From: JAPHTQ01 sp050288165
GTDB taxonomy: Bacteria; Pseudomonadota; Gammaproteobacteria; Thiohalomonadales; Thiohalomonadaceae
Assembly (NCBI GenBank): GCA_050288165.1
Contig: JBNKDG010000001.1
Span: forward strand, 1-64,000
DNA length: 64,000 nt
Direction: 5' to 3'
Shown: piece by piece, positions 8,910-17,104 of the stretch
How positions within the stretch are numbered: position 1 is the stretch's first letter
Layout: the number at the start of each line of letters is the position of its first letter
The notes under the pieces: generated by a model
Databases searched by the model: none
Told to the model about the DNA's origin: nothing
What the model saw: the letters and a program-made list of their open reading frames with translations, nothing else
Position numbers and translations under genes: made by a program

Positions 8910-9601
8910 CAGAGCAGCGTGGCAAAGAGGTAGTGGCAGGTATCGACGAGCAGGAGGTGGCCGCCTATCTGCGCCAGCATCCCGACTTCTTTGCCCGTCA
9001 CGAGTCGCTCTTGCTGGAACTGAGCCTGAGCCACCCGGATACGGGCAAGGCGGTATCGTTGATCGAACGTCAGGTCGGCCTGATCCGTGAGCAGAAATAC
9101 GATCTCAAACAGCAGTTGCAGCAACTGACCGTGGCGGCCAAGGCCAACGAACAGTTGCTAAAACGCTTCCAGGTGCTGGTGCTCAATCTCATCGACAGTG
9201 AAAATCTGGATCAGGCGATCCAATACATTCGCGATGCGCTGCAGGCCGATTTCCACGCCGATGCGGTGGAACTGGTGCTGTTTGATTTTCCCGGCCGTGC
9301 GGAGAGCATCGAGCGTAACGATCGACGCCTGCTTGCCTTCCATAAAGTGCTGGAGGTGCGCCATCCGGTCTGCGGTCACTTCAACGACGAACAGCGGGCA
9401 CTGCTGTTCGGCAACAAGGCCGGCGAGATCGCCTCGGCGGTGGTGGTGCCGCTCTGCGCCGATGAGCGAGCCGGTTGTATCGGCCTGCTGGGGATCGGCA
9501 GCATCGACTCCAAGCGCTACCACCCCGACATGGGTACCGTGTTTGTCAGCCACCTCGGCGCAGTGATGAATCGCATCTTTAGCGCCCACCTGGAGCGGTA
9601 A
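8906..9601 (+). CDS. DUF484 family protein
   Basis: A 231-residue protein of the DUF484 family, always found between dapF and xerC in gammaproteobacteria. It starts at the ATGA overlap with dapF; a start 48 nt further upstream lies inside dapF and is less likely. The N-terminal segment VAAYLRQHPDFFARHE (about 11-27) is the family hallmark, followed by a coiled coil (about 50-90) and a GAF-like C-terminal domain (AVELVLFDFPG, SAVVVPLCADE). The function is unproven; a ligand-sensing role tied to XerC or DapF is inferred from context only. Confidence 0.92.
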   Translation: MTEQRGKEVVAGIDEQEVAAYLRQHPDFFARHESLLLELSLSHPDTGKAVSLIERQVGLIREQKYDLKQQLQQLTVAAKANEQLLKRFQVLVLNLIDSENLDQAIQYIRDALQADFHADAVELVLFDFPGRAESIERNDRRLLAFHKVLEVRHPVCGHFNDEQRALLFGNKAGEIASAVVVPLCADERAGCIGLLGIGSIDSKRYHPDMGTVFVSHLGAVMNRIFSAHLER

Positions 9602-10506
9602 TGACGCCGCAGGCGCAACAGTGGCCGCAGCGTTTCTTGCAGCACCTGCAACACGAACGGCGCCTCTCTCCTCACACCCTGGAAAATTACCATCGCGATC
9701 TTGAGCGGTTGCAGGAGTACTGCGACGCCATGTCGATCGCCGAGTGGCAGGCGCTCGACAGTCACGGCGTGCGCGGTTTCGTTGCCTGGCGACATCGTAA
9801 AGGGGCGGGTGGCCGTACTCTGCAACGGGAGCTTTCGGCACTGCGCAGCTTCTTCAATTTCCTGCTGCGGGAAAAGGTGGTCGGCGGCAATCCGGGGATC
9901 GGTATTCCAGCGCCCAAGGTGGAAAAGCGTCTGCCCAGGGCGCTGGATGTGGATCAGACCGGCCGTCTGCTCGATATCCACGACGATTCGCCGCTGGCGC
10001 TGCGCGACAAGGCGATCCTGGAGCTGTTCTACTCCTCCGGCCTGCGTCTGGCAGAACTGTTGTCACTGGACCTCGATAGCATCGATCGCGGCGATGCCAC
10101 GGTAAGGGTGACCGGTAAGGGCAGCAAGACCCGGGTGGTGCCGGTGGGCAGGATGGCGCTGCAGGCGTTGGCCGCCTGGCTGAAGGAGCGTGGCCGCTTC
10201 GCTGCGCCGGAACAGCGGGCGCTGTTCGTCAGCAAGGAAGGCAAGCGTCTCTCCGCGCGCAGCGTGCAGACCCGGCTGCGCCAGTGGGCGATCAAACAGG
10301 GGATCTCCACCTCGGTGCATCCGCACATGCTGCGTCACTCTTTTGCCAGCCATATCCTTGAGTCGAGCGGTGACCTGCGTGCGGTACAGGAGCTGCTGGG
10401 CCATGCTGATATTGCGACGACCCAGGTCTACACCCATCTCGATTTTCAGCATCTGGCCAAGGTGTATGACCAAGCGCATCCGCGGGCGCACCGACGTAAG
10501 GATTGA
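9601..10506 (+). CDS. xerC: Tyrosine recombinase XerC
   Basis: A 301-residue site-specific recombinase that with XerD resolves chromosome dimers at dif. The catalytic set is complete: R149 (SSGLRLAE), K173 (TGKGSK), H242/R245 (HPHMLRHS), H268 (LGHAD), and the nucleophile Y277 (QVYTHLDF). The SAM-like N-terminal DNA-binding domain covers about residues 1-100. It overlaps the DUF484 stop by 1 nt, so the three genes are one operon. It is followed by the palindromic repeat at 10510, which may act as the transcript end. Confidence 0.97.
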   Translation: MTPQAQQWPQRFLQHLQHERRLSPHTLENYHRDLERLQEYCDAMSIAEWQALDSHGVRGFVAWRHRKGAGGRTLQRELSALRSFFNFLLREKVVGGNPGIGIPAPKVEKRLPRALDVDQTGRLLDIHDDSPLALRDKAILELFYSSGLRLAELLSLDLDSIDRGDATVRVTGKGSKTRVVPVGRMALQALAAWLKERGRFAAPEQRALFVSKEGKRLSARSVQTRLRQWAIKQGISTSVHPHMLRHSFASHILESSGDLRAVQELLGHADIATTQVYTHLDFQHLAKVYDQAHPRAHRRKD

Positions 10507-10509
10507 GGT

Positions 10510-10636
10510 TCTACAAATGCACTCAAGCCGCGATTGCGGCGTTGGAAAGCGCCTCAAAATGCTCATTTACTCCATGTAAACTGCGCTTTTTCGTTGCTTT
10601 CCGCCTTGCACTCATCGTCTTGAGTGCGTTTGTAGA
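10510..10636. repeat. Dispersed long palindromic repeat, copy A
   Basis: The outer arms are 18 bp (tctacaaatgcactcaag at 10510-10527 and cttgagtgcgtttgtaga at 10619-10636, 17 of 18 complementary), with a nested stem ggaaagc/gctttcc. The apical part is tgctcatttac-tccat-gtaaactgcgctt with tttac/gtaaa paired. The core is shared with the element at 57055-57199, so this is a dispersed family, about 127 bp long. It sits directly after xerC and could serve as a terminator or mRNA end. Confidence 0.8.
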
Positions 10637-10643
10637 GGCGCCC

Positions 10644-10672
10644 TTGCAAAACACGGGTATAACTCCTATAAA
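10644..10672 (+). promoter_or_regulatory. Predicted sigma-70 promoter of the fliL-like gene
   Basis: TTGCAA (10644-10649), a 17-nt spacer, and TATAAA (10667-10672) form a near-consensus housekeeping promoter. It directs plus-strand transcription into the gene starting at 10704. Confidence 0.65.
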
Positions 10673-10703
10673 GTGCAGCGCAACCAAGCCTAAGGAAAAT
10701 AGT

Positions 10704-11117
10704 ATGAGCATGCCGAAAAGCCTGATCACCCTTCTTGCCATCTTGCTACTGGGGCTGGCGGGCCATGCCATTGCGGCAGAGAAAGAGGGGGCCAGCAAGG
10801 CGATCTACTACGCCATGGATCCACCTTTTGTGGTGAACCTCAACGAAGGGCCGCGGATGCACTTTATGCAGATCACGGTGCAGCTCATGAGTCGCGACCC
10901 GGCGATCATTGCCGCTATTGAAGCTAACCTGCCGCCGCTGCGCGATGCCCTGATCATGCTGCTATCACACCAGAGCGGCGAAACCATGCGCTCAGTGCAG
11001 GGGCGTGAAGAGGTGCGCAAGCAGGCGCTGAGCGATGTGCAGAAGGTAATGGCCGAGGTGGCCGGAGTGAAGAAGGGGCTGGATGCAGTATATTTCACTG
11101 ACTTTGTGATCCAATAA
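10704..11117 (+). CDS. Orphan FliL-like protein
   Basis: A 137-residue protein matching the FliL domain: an N-terminal hydrophobic segment (MSMPKSLITLLAILLLGLAG, here looking like a signal peptide ending HAIAA) followed by the periplasmic SPFH-like fold with YYAMDPPFVVNLN, MHFMQITVQLMSRD and the C-terminal VYFTDFVIQ. FliL binds flagellar stator units, but no flagellar gene is present here, and isolated FliL-like proteins occur in non-flagellar settings. The ATG at 10704 has AAGGA upstream; reading from 10503 would run the palindromic repeat as protein and is rejected. Confidence 0.85.
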   Translation: MSMPKSLITLLAILLLGLAGHAIAAEKEGASKAIYYAMDPPFVVNLNEGPRMHFMQITVQLMSRDPAIIAAIEANLPPLRDALIMLLSHQSGETMRSVQGREEVRKQALSDVQKVMAEVAGVKKGLDAVYFTDFVIQ

Positions 11118-11215
11118 CGGGGGAGCAGTGTGCCAGCCGTCGTTGCGTTATGCGGCGGGTGACCCCATATCGGCTACAGCGGTGCGCTGTGGATAAAACA
11201 AACGATCACAGAGTT

Positions 11216-11890
11216 ATGAAGCAAGCGATTTCCATTTACGGTATGTATGAGCGGCATCTACGCCGCAAGGACGGCAATCCTCTGTTTGCCGTGCCGCCGA
11301 TTGAATACCGCAGCGAGGATTACACTGAGGCGCGTCGCCTCGACTCTCACGAACTGAATACCTTCCACAACGAGATGCAGCAGGTGATCCAGCAGGCGAT
11401 CGACCTGCCGGCCAATGTCCCCAGCGAACTGGTGCTGGAGCTGCGGGCGAAACTGGATCAGCTCTATACCCGATGCAGTGGTTTCGGCGGCAGTTGCGGT
11501 ACTCACAAACAGGCGATCCGCAAACTGATTGAGATCGTGATGAATGCGGTATGGCAGGCGGTGGCCGACGATCCCCAGGCACGGATGGAACTGGAATCGG
11601 AAGAGGTGGCGCGGCAGAAACATTTTTGCCTGTTGGAATATACGCTGGTTTCGGATTTGATCCGTCCCGATACACCGATCAGTACTGACGAGCTGGTGCC
11701 GACGCTGCTGCACGCCGATGAGGATGAACTGGAAGCGGTGTTGTGGTTGTTCGAGCCGGAGCAGTTACGCGATATCTATGGTCATGCGGTTGCCCTGCTG
11801 GAGCAACGGCAGGAGCAGGGCTATGCGCTGCCTGAAGCGTGGGAGCGTCTGGAAAGTATTTGCGAACATCTTGAATGTGACTGCTGCTGA
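11216..11890 (+). CDS. Uncharacterised cytosolic protein with Cys clusters
   Basis: No family recognised. The 224-residue product is mostly helical and acidic, with YRSEDYTEARRLDSHE early, a Cys pair in CSGFGGSCGTH (C87, C94), another Cys at 138 and an unusual C-terminal ECDCC (C217 to C224 region). The arrangement could bind a metal, but no known motif is complete. The ATG at 11216 is chosen because the upstream extension has an unlikely sequence. It lies 98 bp after the FliL-like gene on the same strand and is convergent with the HD-GYP gene. Confidence 0.7.
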   Translation: MKQAISIYGMYERHLRRKDGNPLFAVPPIEYRSEDYTEARRLDSHELNTFHNEMQQVIQQAIDLPANVPSELVLELRAKLDQLYTRCSGFGGSCGTHKQAIRKLIEIVMNAVWQAVADDPQARMELESEEVARQKHFCLLEYTLVSDLIRPDTPISTDELVPTLLHADEDELEAVLWLFEPEQLRDIYGHAVALLEQRQEQGYALPEAWERLESICEHLECDCC

Positions 11891-11905
11891 ATCTGTCGTT
11901 ATCGA

Positions 11906-13825
11906 TCAATCGAAGGTAAACCCATCGCGAATCACCTGAACACAGGTATCAACTGCATTGGGATCGTAAAGGGTGCCCTTGCCTCTCTCCAGTTCCGCCA
12001 GCGCGACATCAATACCCAATCCAGGACGATAGGGACGGTGTGTCGTCATCGCTTCCACCACATCGCAGACGGCCAGAATGCGTGCCTCGGGCAGAATCTC
12101 CGATCCCTTGAGACCGAGAGGGTAGCCGGAACCGTCCAGTCGTTCATGATGCTGACGCACGATGTCGGCGATAGGCCAGGGAAAGTCGACCGACTTGAGT
12201 ACGCTGTAGCTTGCCTCGGCATGGGTTCTGGCCAATTGCATTTCGGTGTCGGTCAGTCGTCCTGGGCGACTGAGAATTTCGGAAGGTACAGCGATTTTGC
12301 CGATGTCGTGCACCATACCAGCCAGGTAGACGACCTCTATTCGTTCATTGTTGAAATCCATACGTCGCGCGACTTCTGCCGCCAGTTTTGCCACCCTGTG
12401 CTGGTGCCCGGAGGTATAGGGATCGCGTAGTTCGACGGTATTCGACAGTGCCGTGATCGTCGAAGCCATGCTGGCCTGCAGGCGCGACATATAGTGTTCG
12501 CGTTCGTCACGTATGCGCAGTGCGTGAATGCCGAAGGAGATATCGCCTGCCAATTCCGAAAGCAGGGTGGTTGCCTTGTTGCCAAATCCACCGCTCTCGG
12601 CAAGATAGATATTGAATGATCCGATAACCTGCTCTTCGATTGTTAGCGGTAGAGAAATGGCGGAAGAAAATCCGTGTTGTTGTGCGCGCTGTTTCCATTC
12701 GGCAGGATAATCTGACGTGGCGATATCCTGCACCACCTGGATGTTACCTGTTTTGATCGCCATGATTGTCGGATGCTCAAGCGTCGTATCGTTTGGTTGT
12801 GGCAGGACTATCTCATCGGCGAGGAAAGATTCGGTCTCGGTGCCAAAACTGGCGGCAACACGGACATGTTTGTCCTCAGTCAGGTAGCCAATCCAGGCGA
12901 GGGAGAATTCACCACTTTCGACTGCAACGCGACACATCTCCTGCAATAGTTGTTGCTCATCGACTGCATGGACCAGAGCCTCGTTACAACGGCTGAGGGT
13001 GCGCAGGTAACGATTAACGTGTAGCAACTCCAGCTCGGCCAGTTTCCGTTCGCTGGTATCGCGGGCGATAGCAAAAATAAGTTTCTTACCTTTTAATGCC
13101 AGCAATCGCACACTGACCTCTACCGGAATGCTGCGACCGTCGCGAGTGTAGTGAACCGACTCAAACATACTCGCCCCTTCCTGTAATAGACCGGGTAAAA
13201 CTTGCTGCAACTTTTCCTGATAATCGGGATGGGTGATATCCATCGGTCCCAGTTGTAATAACTCTTCCCTGCTGTAACCGAGTCGTCGACAGAGTGCATC
13301 ATTGACATCAACGAATGGGCCAGGAGTGTCGTTCGCATCCAGCTCCTGGATCGAGATACCATCGTTGGCCCCCTCGATCAGGGTGCGATATTTTGCCTCA
13401 TGGTCGCGCAGGACATGCGTCGTCTCCACCAGTCGGGTAATGTCGTAACTGATGGCCAGTGCGCCGCAGATGACATCGCTTTCGTCGCGTTCGGCCAGTA
13501 TGGTGACCTGTTGATAGACATGCTGTCCCGTCGATAAGGTGATCTGCAGAGGGAACTGTCGCATTTCACTCGTTTTCAGAACGTGATACAGGTGGGAGCG
13601 ATATTCTGTCATCGGGTTATCGGCGACCCAGGCGGTGTCGAGGGTGGTGCCGAGGATATCGTCACTGTTATTACCGGTGAGCCGTTCATAGGCCTTGTTG
13701 ACATAAATACGCCGACCTTCAAGGTCGTAACGGACGACGATTTCAGGAATGTGATCAGCAAGGCGGCTGAAATTGTCGGACAGGGAACGAGTGGAGTTTT
13801 TTGTCAATGTTATCACTGCTGCCAT
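11906..13825 (-). CDS. PAS-PAS-GAF-HD-GYP cyclic-di-GMP phosphodiesterase
   Basis: A 639-residue signalling protein. Two PAS domains come first (about 15-130, with RIYVNKAYERLTGN; about 135-255, with DVNDALCRRLGYSREE), then a GAF-like segment (about 280-430), then an HD-GYP domain (about 440-639). The HD pair is at 506-507 (VHDIGKIAVP) and the signature HHERLDGSGYP at 559-569, so the phosphodiesterase domain should be active against c-di-GMP. There is no membrane segment, so it senses a cytosolic signal. The catalytic residues are intact. Convergent with the preceding uncharacterised gene. Confidence 0.95.
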   Translation of the reverse strand: MAAVITLTKNSTRSLSDNFSRLADHIPEIVVRYDLEGRRIYVNKAYERLTGNNSDDILGTTLDTAWVADNPMTEYRSHLYHVLKTSEMRQFPLQITLSTGQHVYQQVTILAERDESDVICGALAISYDITRLVETTHVLRDHEAKYRTLIEGANDGISIQELDANDTPGPFVDVNDALCRRLGYSREELLQLGPMDITHPDYQEKLQQVLPGLLQEGASMFESVHYTRDGRSIPVEVSVRLLALKGKKLIFAIARDTSERKLAELELLHVNRYLRTLSRCNEALVHAVDEQQLLQEMCRVAVESGEFSLAWIGYLTEDKHVRVAASFGTETESFLADEIVLPQPNDTTLEHPTIMAIKTGNIQVVQDIATSDYPAEWKQRAQQHGFSSAISLPLTIEEQVIGSFNIYLAESGGFGNKATTLLSELAGDISFGIHALRIRDEREHYMSRLQASMASTITALSNTVELRDPYTSGHQHRVAKLAAEVARRMDFNNERIEVVYLAGMVHDIGKIAVPSEILSRPGRLTDTEMQLARTHAEASYSVLKSVDFPWPIADIVRQHHERLDGSGYPLGLKGSEILPEARILAVCDVVEAMTTHRPYRPGLGIDVALAELERGKGTLYDPNAVDTCVQVIRDGFTFD

Positions 13826-13961
13826 TTAGAGGCGGTGTATTTTTCACGCACAGTCCAATAAGAGTAGTCTGTCTGGGCGGCCAGTGAAAGGATTACACCT
13901 GCGGATGACCGCGCTGAGTAATGTCTGGCTATTCCGAAAATGGTGTACTGCGAGTACGAAA

Positions 13962-16004
13962 CTAGGTACCCAGCATACCTTTTAGTGCGGACAGGTGAGC
14001 GCGACCGCGTTCCTGCCGTTCCTCTTCGGATATCTCGATCCCCTTGCCTTCCCAGGCGAGGTCGTCCTGCGGCAGCTCTTCGAGGAAACGGCTCGGTTCG
14101 CAGCGCATCAGTTCGCCACCACGACGGCGGCGTGAAGCGAGGGTGATGGTCAGGGTGCGTTGGGCGCGGGTGATGCCGACGTAGGCGAGGCGGCGCTCCT
14201 CCTCGATGTTCTCCTCTTCGATGGAGGTACGATGGGGCAGCAGCTCCTCTTCCATGCCGACGAGAAAGACATGGGGGAACTCCAGTCCCTTGGCCGCATG
14301 CAGGGTCATCAGGCGCACGCTGTCGCTGGCCTCTTCCTCGTTCTGCCGTTCGAGGATATCCATCAGGCTCATACGCGCCACCATTTCGCTCAGATCGGCC
14401 TCTTCGTTCTCTTCGGCGTCGGCCATGCGCTTGAGCCAGCCAAGCAACTCCTCGACGTTTTCCATCCGTTTTTCTGCCTGCTTCAGGTCGCGGCTGCTGT
14501 CATTGAGCCAGCTCTGGTAGTCGATCTCGTTGACCAGATCGCGGGCGGCAGCCAACGGATCGCCGCGGCGGGCACGGTCGCCCAGTTCCACCAGCCAGTG
14601 GACGAAATGGCCAAGGCGGGCATGGGCGCGTTCGTTGAGTTGCGCCTTTAGCCCGAACTCGAAGCTGGCGGCAAACAGGCTGATGCCGCGCTCGCTGGCA
14701 TAGGCGCCAAGTTTTTCCACGGTGCTGGTGCCGATCTCACGGCGTGGGGTATTGACCACGCGCAGGAAGGCGGCGTCGTCGTCCGGATTCACCAGCAGCC
14801 TCAGGTAAGCCATGATGTCCTTCACCTCGGTGAAGGAGAAGAAGGAGTTGCCGCCAGAGATGGTGTAGGGGATGCGATGTTCGCGCAGCGCCTGTTCGAA
14901 CAGTTTCGACTGGTGGTTACCGCGATAGAGAATGGCGAAGTCGGAATAGGGATGTTTGTACTGAAACACCTTGTGCATGATCGCCGAGGCAACTTTGAGT
15001 GCCTCGTCTTTTTCATCGGCGCAGTTGACCACCTTGATCGGATCGCCGTGGCCCAGCTCGCTCCACAGTCTTTTTTCGAATACGTGCGGGTTGTTGGCGA
15101 TCAACTGGTTGGCGGCGTTGAGGATGCGCCCCATCGAGCGGTAGTTCTGCTCCAGCTTGATCACTTTCAGATTGGTAAAGTCCTTGCCCAGCAGCGCCAG
15201 GTTTTCCGGTTGTGCACCACGCCAGGCGTAGATCGACTGGTCGTCGTCGCCGACCACCGTGAGTGCGCCGCGCACACCGACCAGCATCTTCACCAGTCGA
15301 TACTGGGTAGCGTTGGTGTCCTGGTATTCGTCGACCAGCAGATAGCGAATGCGGTTCTGCCACTTCTCCAGAATATCGGCGTGCTGCTGAAACAGCAGTA
15401 CCGGTAGCATGATCAGGTCATCGAAGTCGACGGCGTTAAAGGCCTTGAGGTGGCGGTTGTAGCTTTCGTAAAGGATCGCCGCGCTGTGCTCCACCGCCTC
15501 GGTGGCACCGGCCAGTGCCTGTTGCGGGGTAACGAAGGCGTTCTTCCAGTTGGAGATGCGTCGTTGCATCTCCTTTTCCAGTTCATTATCACCGGCCTCT
15601 CGGCGCAGCAGCTCGCGGATCAGGGTGGCGCTGTCGCTGGCATCGAAAATGGAGAAGCCGCTTTTGTAGCCCAGCGCCTTGAGTTCGCGGCGGATGATGT
15701 CGAGTCCCAGGGTATGGAAGGTGGAGACGCGCAGGCCGCGTCCTTCCTTGCCCTCCAGTAGCTGCTTCACCCGCTCCTTCATCTCCCGCGCTGCCTTGTT
15801 GGTGAAGGTCACTGCGGCGATGTGGTTGGGCGTGATGTCGCAGTTGCGGATCAGGTGGGCGATTTTCTGCGTGATCACACGGGTCTTGCCGCTGCCTGCG
15901 CCAGCCAGCACCAGCAGGGGGCCGTCGATGTAGCGAACTGCTTCGCGTTGGCTTGGGTTGAGTTGCGACACGCTGTGATTTGCTGTGGATTGAGAGGTCG
16001 CCAT
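13962..16004 (-). CDS. rep: ATP-dependent DNA helicase Rep
   Basis: A 680-residue UvrD/Rep superfamily 1 helicase that unwinds DNA 3'-5' and clears replication blocks. It shows Walker A GAGSGKTRV, motif II VDEYQDTN, motif III DDQSIYAWRGA, motif V TLHAAKGLEFPHVFL and motif VI VGITRAQRTL. Length and the N-terminal NPSQREAVRYIDGP fit Rep rather than UvrD (about 720). I use the ATG at 16002-16004 (MATSQST); the upstream start would add 20 residues with weak similarity. It converges on no gene and starts divergently from the sucrose operon. Confidence 0.95.
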   Translation of the reverse strand: MATSQSTANHSVSQLNPSQREAVRYIDGPLLVLAGAGSGKTRVITQKIAHLIRNCDITPNHIAAVTFTNKAAREMKERVKQLLEGKEGRGLRVSTFHTLGLDIIRRELKALGYKSGFSIFDASDSATLIRELLRREAGDNELEKEMQRRISNWKNAFVTPQQALAGATEAVEHSAAILYESYNRHLKAFNAVDFDDLIMLPVLLFQQHADILEKWQNRIRYLLVDEYQDTNATQYRLVKMLVGVRGALTVVGDDDQSIYAWRGAQPENLALLGKDFTNLKVIKLEQNYRSMGRILNAANQLIANNPHVFEKRLWSELGHGDPIKVVNCADEKDEALKVASAIMHKVFQYKHPYSDFAILYRGNHQSKLFEQALREHRIPYTISGGNSFFSFTEVKDIMAYLRLLVNPDDDAAFLRVVNTPRREIGTSTVEKLGAYASERGISLFAASFEFGLKAQLNERAHARLGHFVHWLVELGDRARRGDPLAAARDLVNEIDYQSWLNDSSRDLKQAEKRMENVEELLGWLKRMADAEENEEADLSEMVARMSLMDILERQNEEEASDSVRLMTLHAAKGLEFPHVFLVGMEEELLPHRTSIEEENIEEERRLAYVGITRAQRTLTITLASRRRRGGELMRCEPSRFLEELPQDDLAWEGKGIEISEEERQERGRAHLSALKGMLGT

Positions 16005-16160
16005 TGTAACAGTAGTGATCGATGCTGCGCAGAACCGGCTCGCAAAAATAACGTCAGCCAGCACCGTTCAGGGCGGAGGAGGCGGGTTAGTGTTACACTG
16101 GATGTGTCGGCTGCGGGTGAGTGAGGGTCTCGCCGGGCCGCAACAGAACAAAAAACCACC

Positions 16161-17069
16161 ATGAATGAAAGTGATTTATCACCCATACATGGGCGACCGG
16201 TCATCTTCGGCGAAGTGTTGTTCGATGCCTTCCCCGATGGCCGCGAGGTCCTTGGTGGCGCGCCGTTCAACGTCGCCCGCCATCTCCACGGATTCGGTTG
16301 CCAACCGCTGTTCATAAGCCGTATCGGCGACGATGCGCGTGGTGAACAGGTGCGTGGGGCGATGCGAGAGTGGGGGATGGATCTCGCCGGGCTGCAGCTC
16401 GACCCACAGCATCCCACCGGCATTGTGCAGATCGCGATGCAGGGCAAGTCTCATACCTTCGACATTCTCCCCGATCAGGCCTACGACTACATTGAAACCG
16501 AACCGGCACTTTCCCTGTTGCAGGGAGGGCACTTCGGTCTGCTCTACTTTGGGTCGTTGATCGAACGTTCGCCTGTTTCCCGTGCCACGCTGGAACAACT
16601 ACGTAAGCAGCACCTGCCGCAATTCGTCGATATCAACCTGCGTGCGCCCTGGTGGCAGAAAGAGCGGATCGCTGAACTCATCCGCGGTGTCGACTGGCTC
16701 AAGCTCAATGATGAAGAGTTGAGTGGCCTGGGATATCGGAGTGACACCGACATAGCAGCCCGTGCTCTCTACGATGAATATGCTTTCGATACTCTGGTGG
16801 TAACCCGCGGTGAGCACGGCGCGCTGATTATCAATGATAACGATCTGATTGAAGGTGTACCGGTGAGGGTTGAGCAACTGGTCGATACGGTCGGCGCGGG
16901 AGATGCCTTTAGTGCCGTCTGTATTCTTGGTCTGTTACGAGGTTGGGAGTGGCGCAAGACACTGCGTCATGCCCTTGGCTTTGCCGCGCGCCTTTGTGAG
17001 GTCCGTGGTGCCGTTTTACCTGATCGTTCCTGGTATGAAAGTGCCATGTTGGGATGGCGGGAGGTTTAA
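16161..17069 (+). CDS. PfkB-family sugar kinase, probable fructokinase
   Basis: A 302-residue ribokinase/PfkB family kinase. The N-terminal GGAPFNVARHL is the substrate-binding signature and the C-terminal DTVGAGDAFSA (about residues 242-252) holds the catalytic Asp and anion hole. It is the first gene of an operon with sucrose-phosphate synthase and sucrose synthase, so the most likely substrate is fructose, giving fructose 6-phosphate for sucrose-6-phosphate synthesis; this is a context inference. The next gene starts 35 bp downstream. Confidence 0.9.
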   Translation: MNESDLSPIHGRPVIFGEVLFDAFPDGREVLGGAPFNVARHLHGFGCQPLFISRIGDDARGEQVRGAMREWGMDLAGLQLDPQHPTGIVQIAMQGKSHTFDILPDQAYDYIETEPALSLLQGGHFGLLYFGSLIERSPVSRATLEQLRKQHLPQFVDINLRAPWWQKERIAELIRGVDWLKLNDEELSGLGYRSDTDIAARALYDEYAFDTLVVTRGEHGALIINDNDLIEGVPVRVEQLVDTVGAGDAFSAVCILGLLRGWEWRKTLRHALGFAARLCEVRGAVLPDRSWYESAMLGWREV

Positions 17070-17104
17070 GTCGCACGCAGCGAGGTGCAGAACAGGGAGT
17101 AGTA

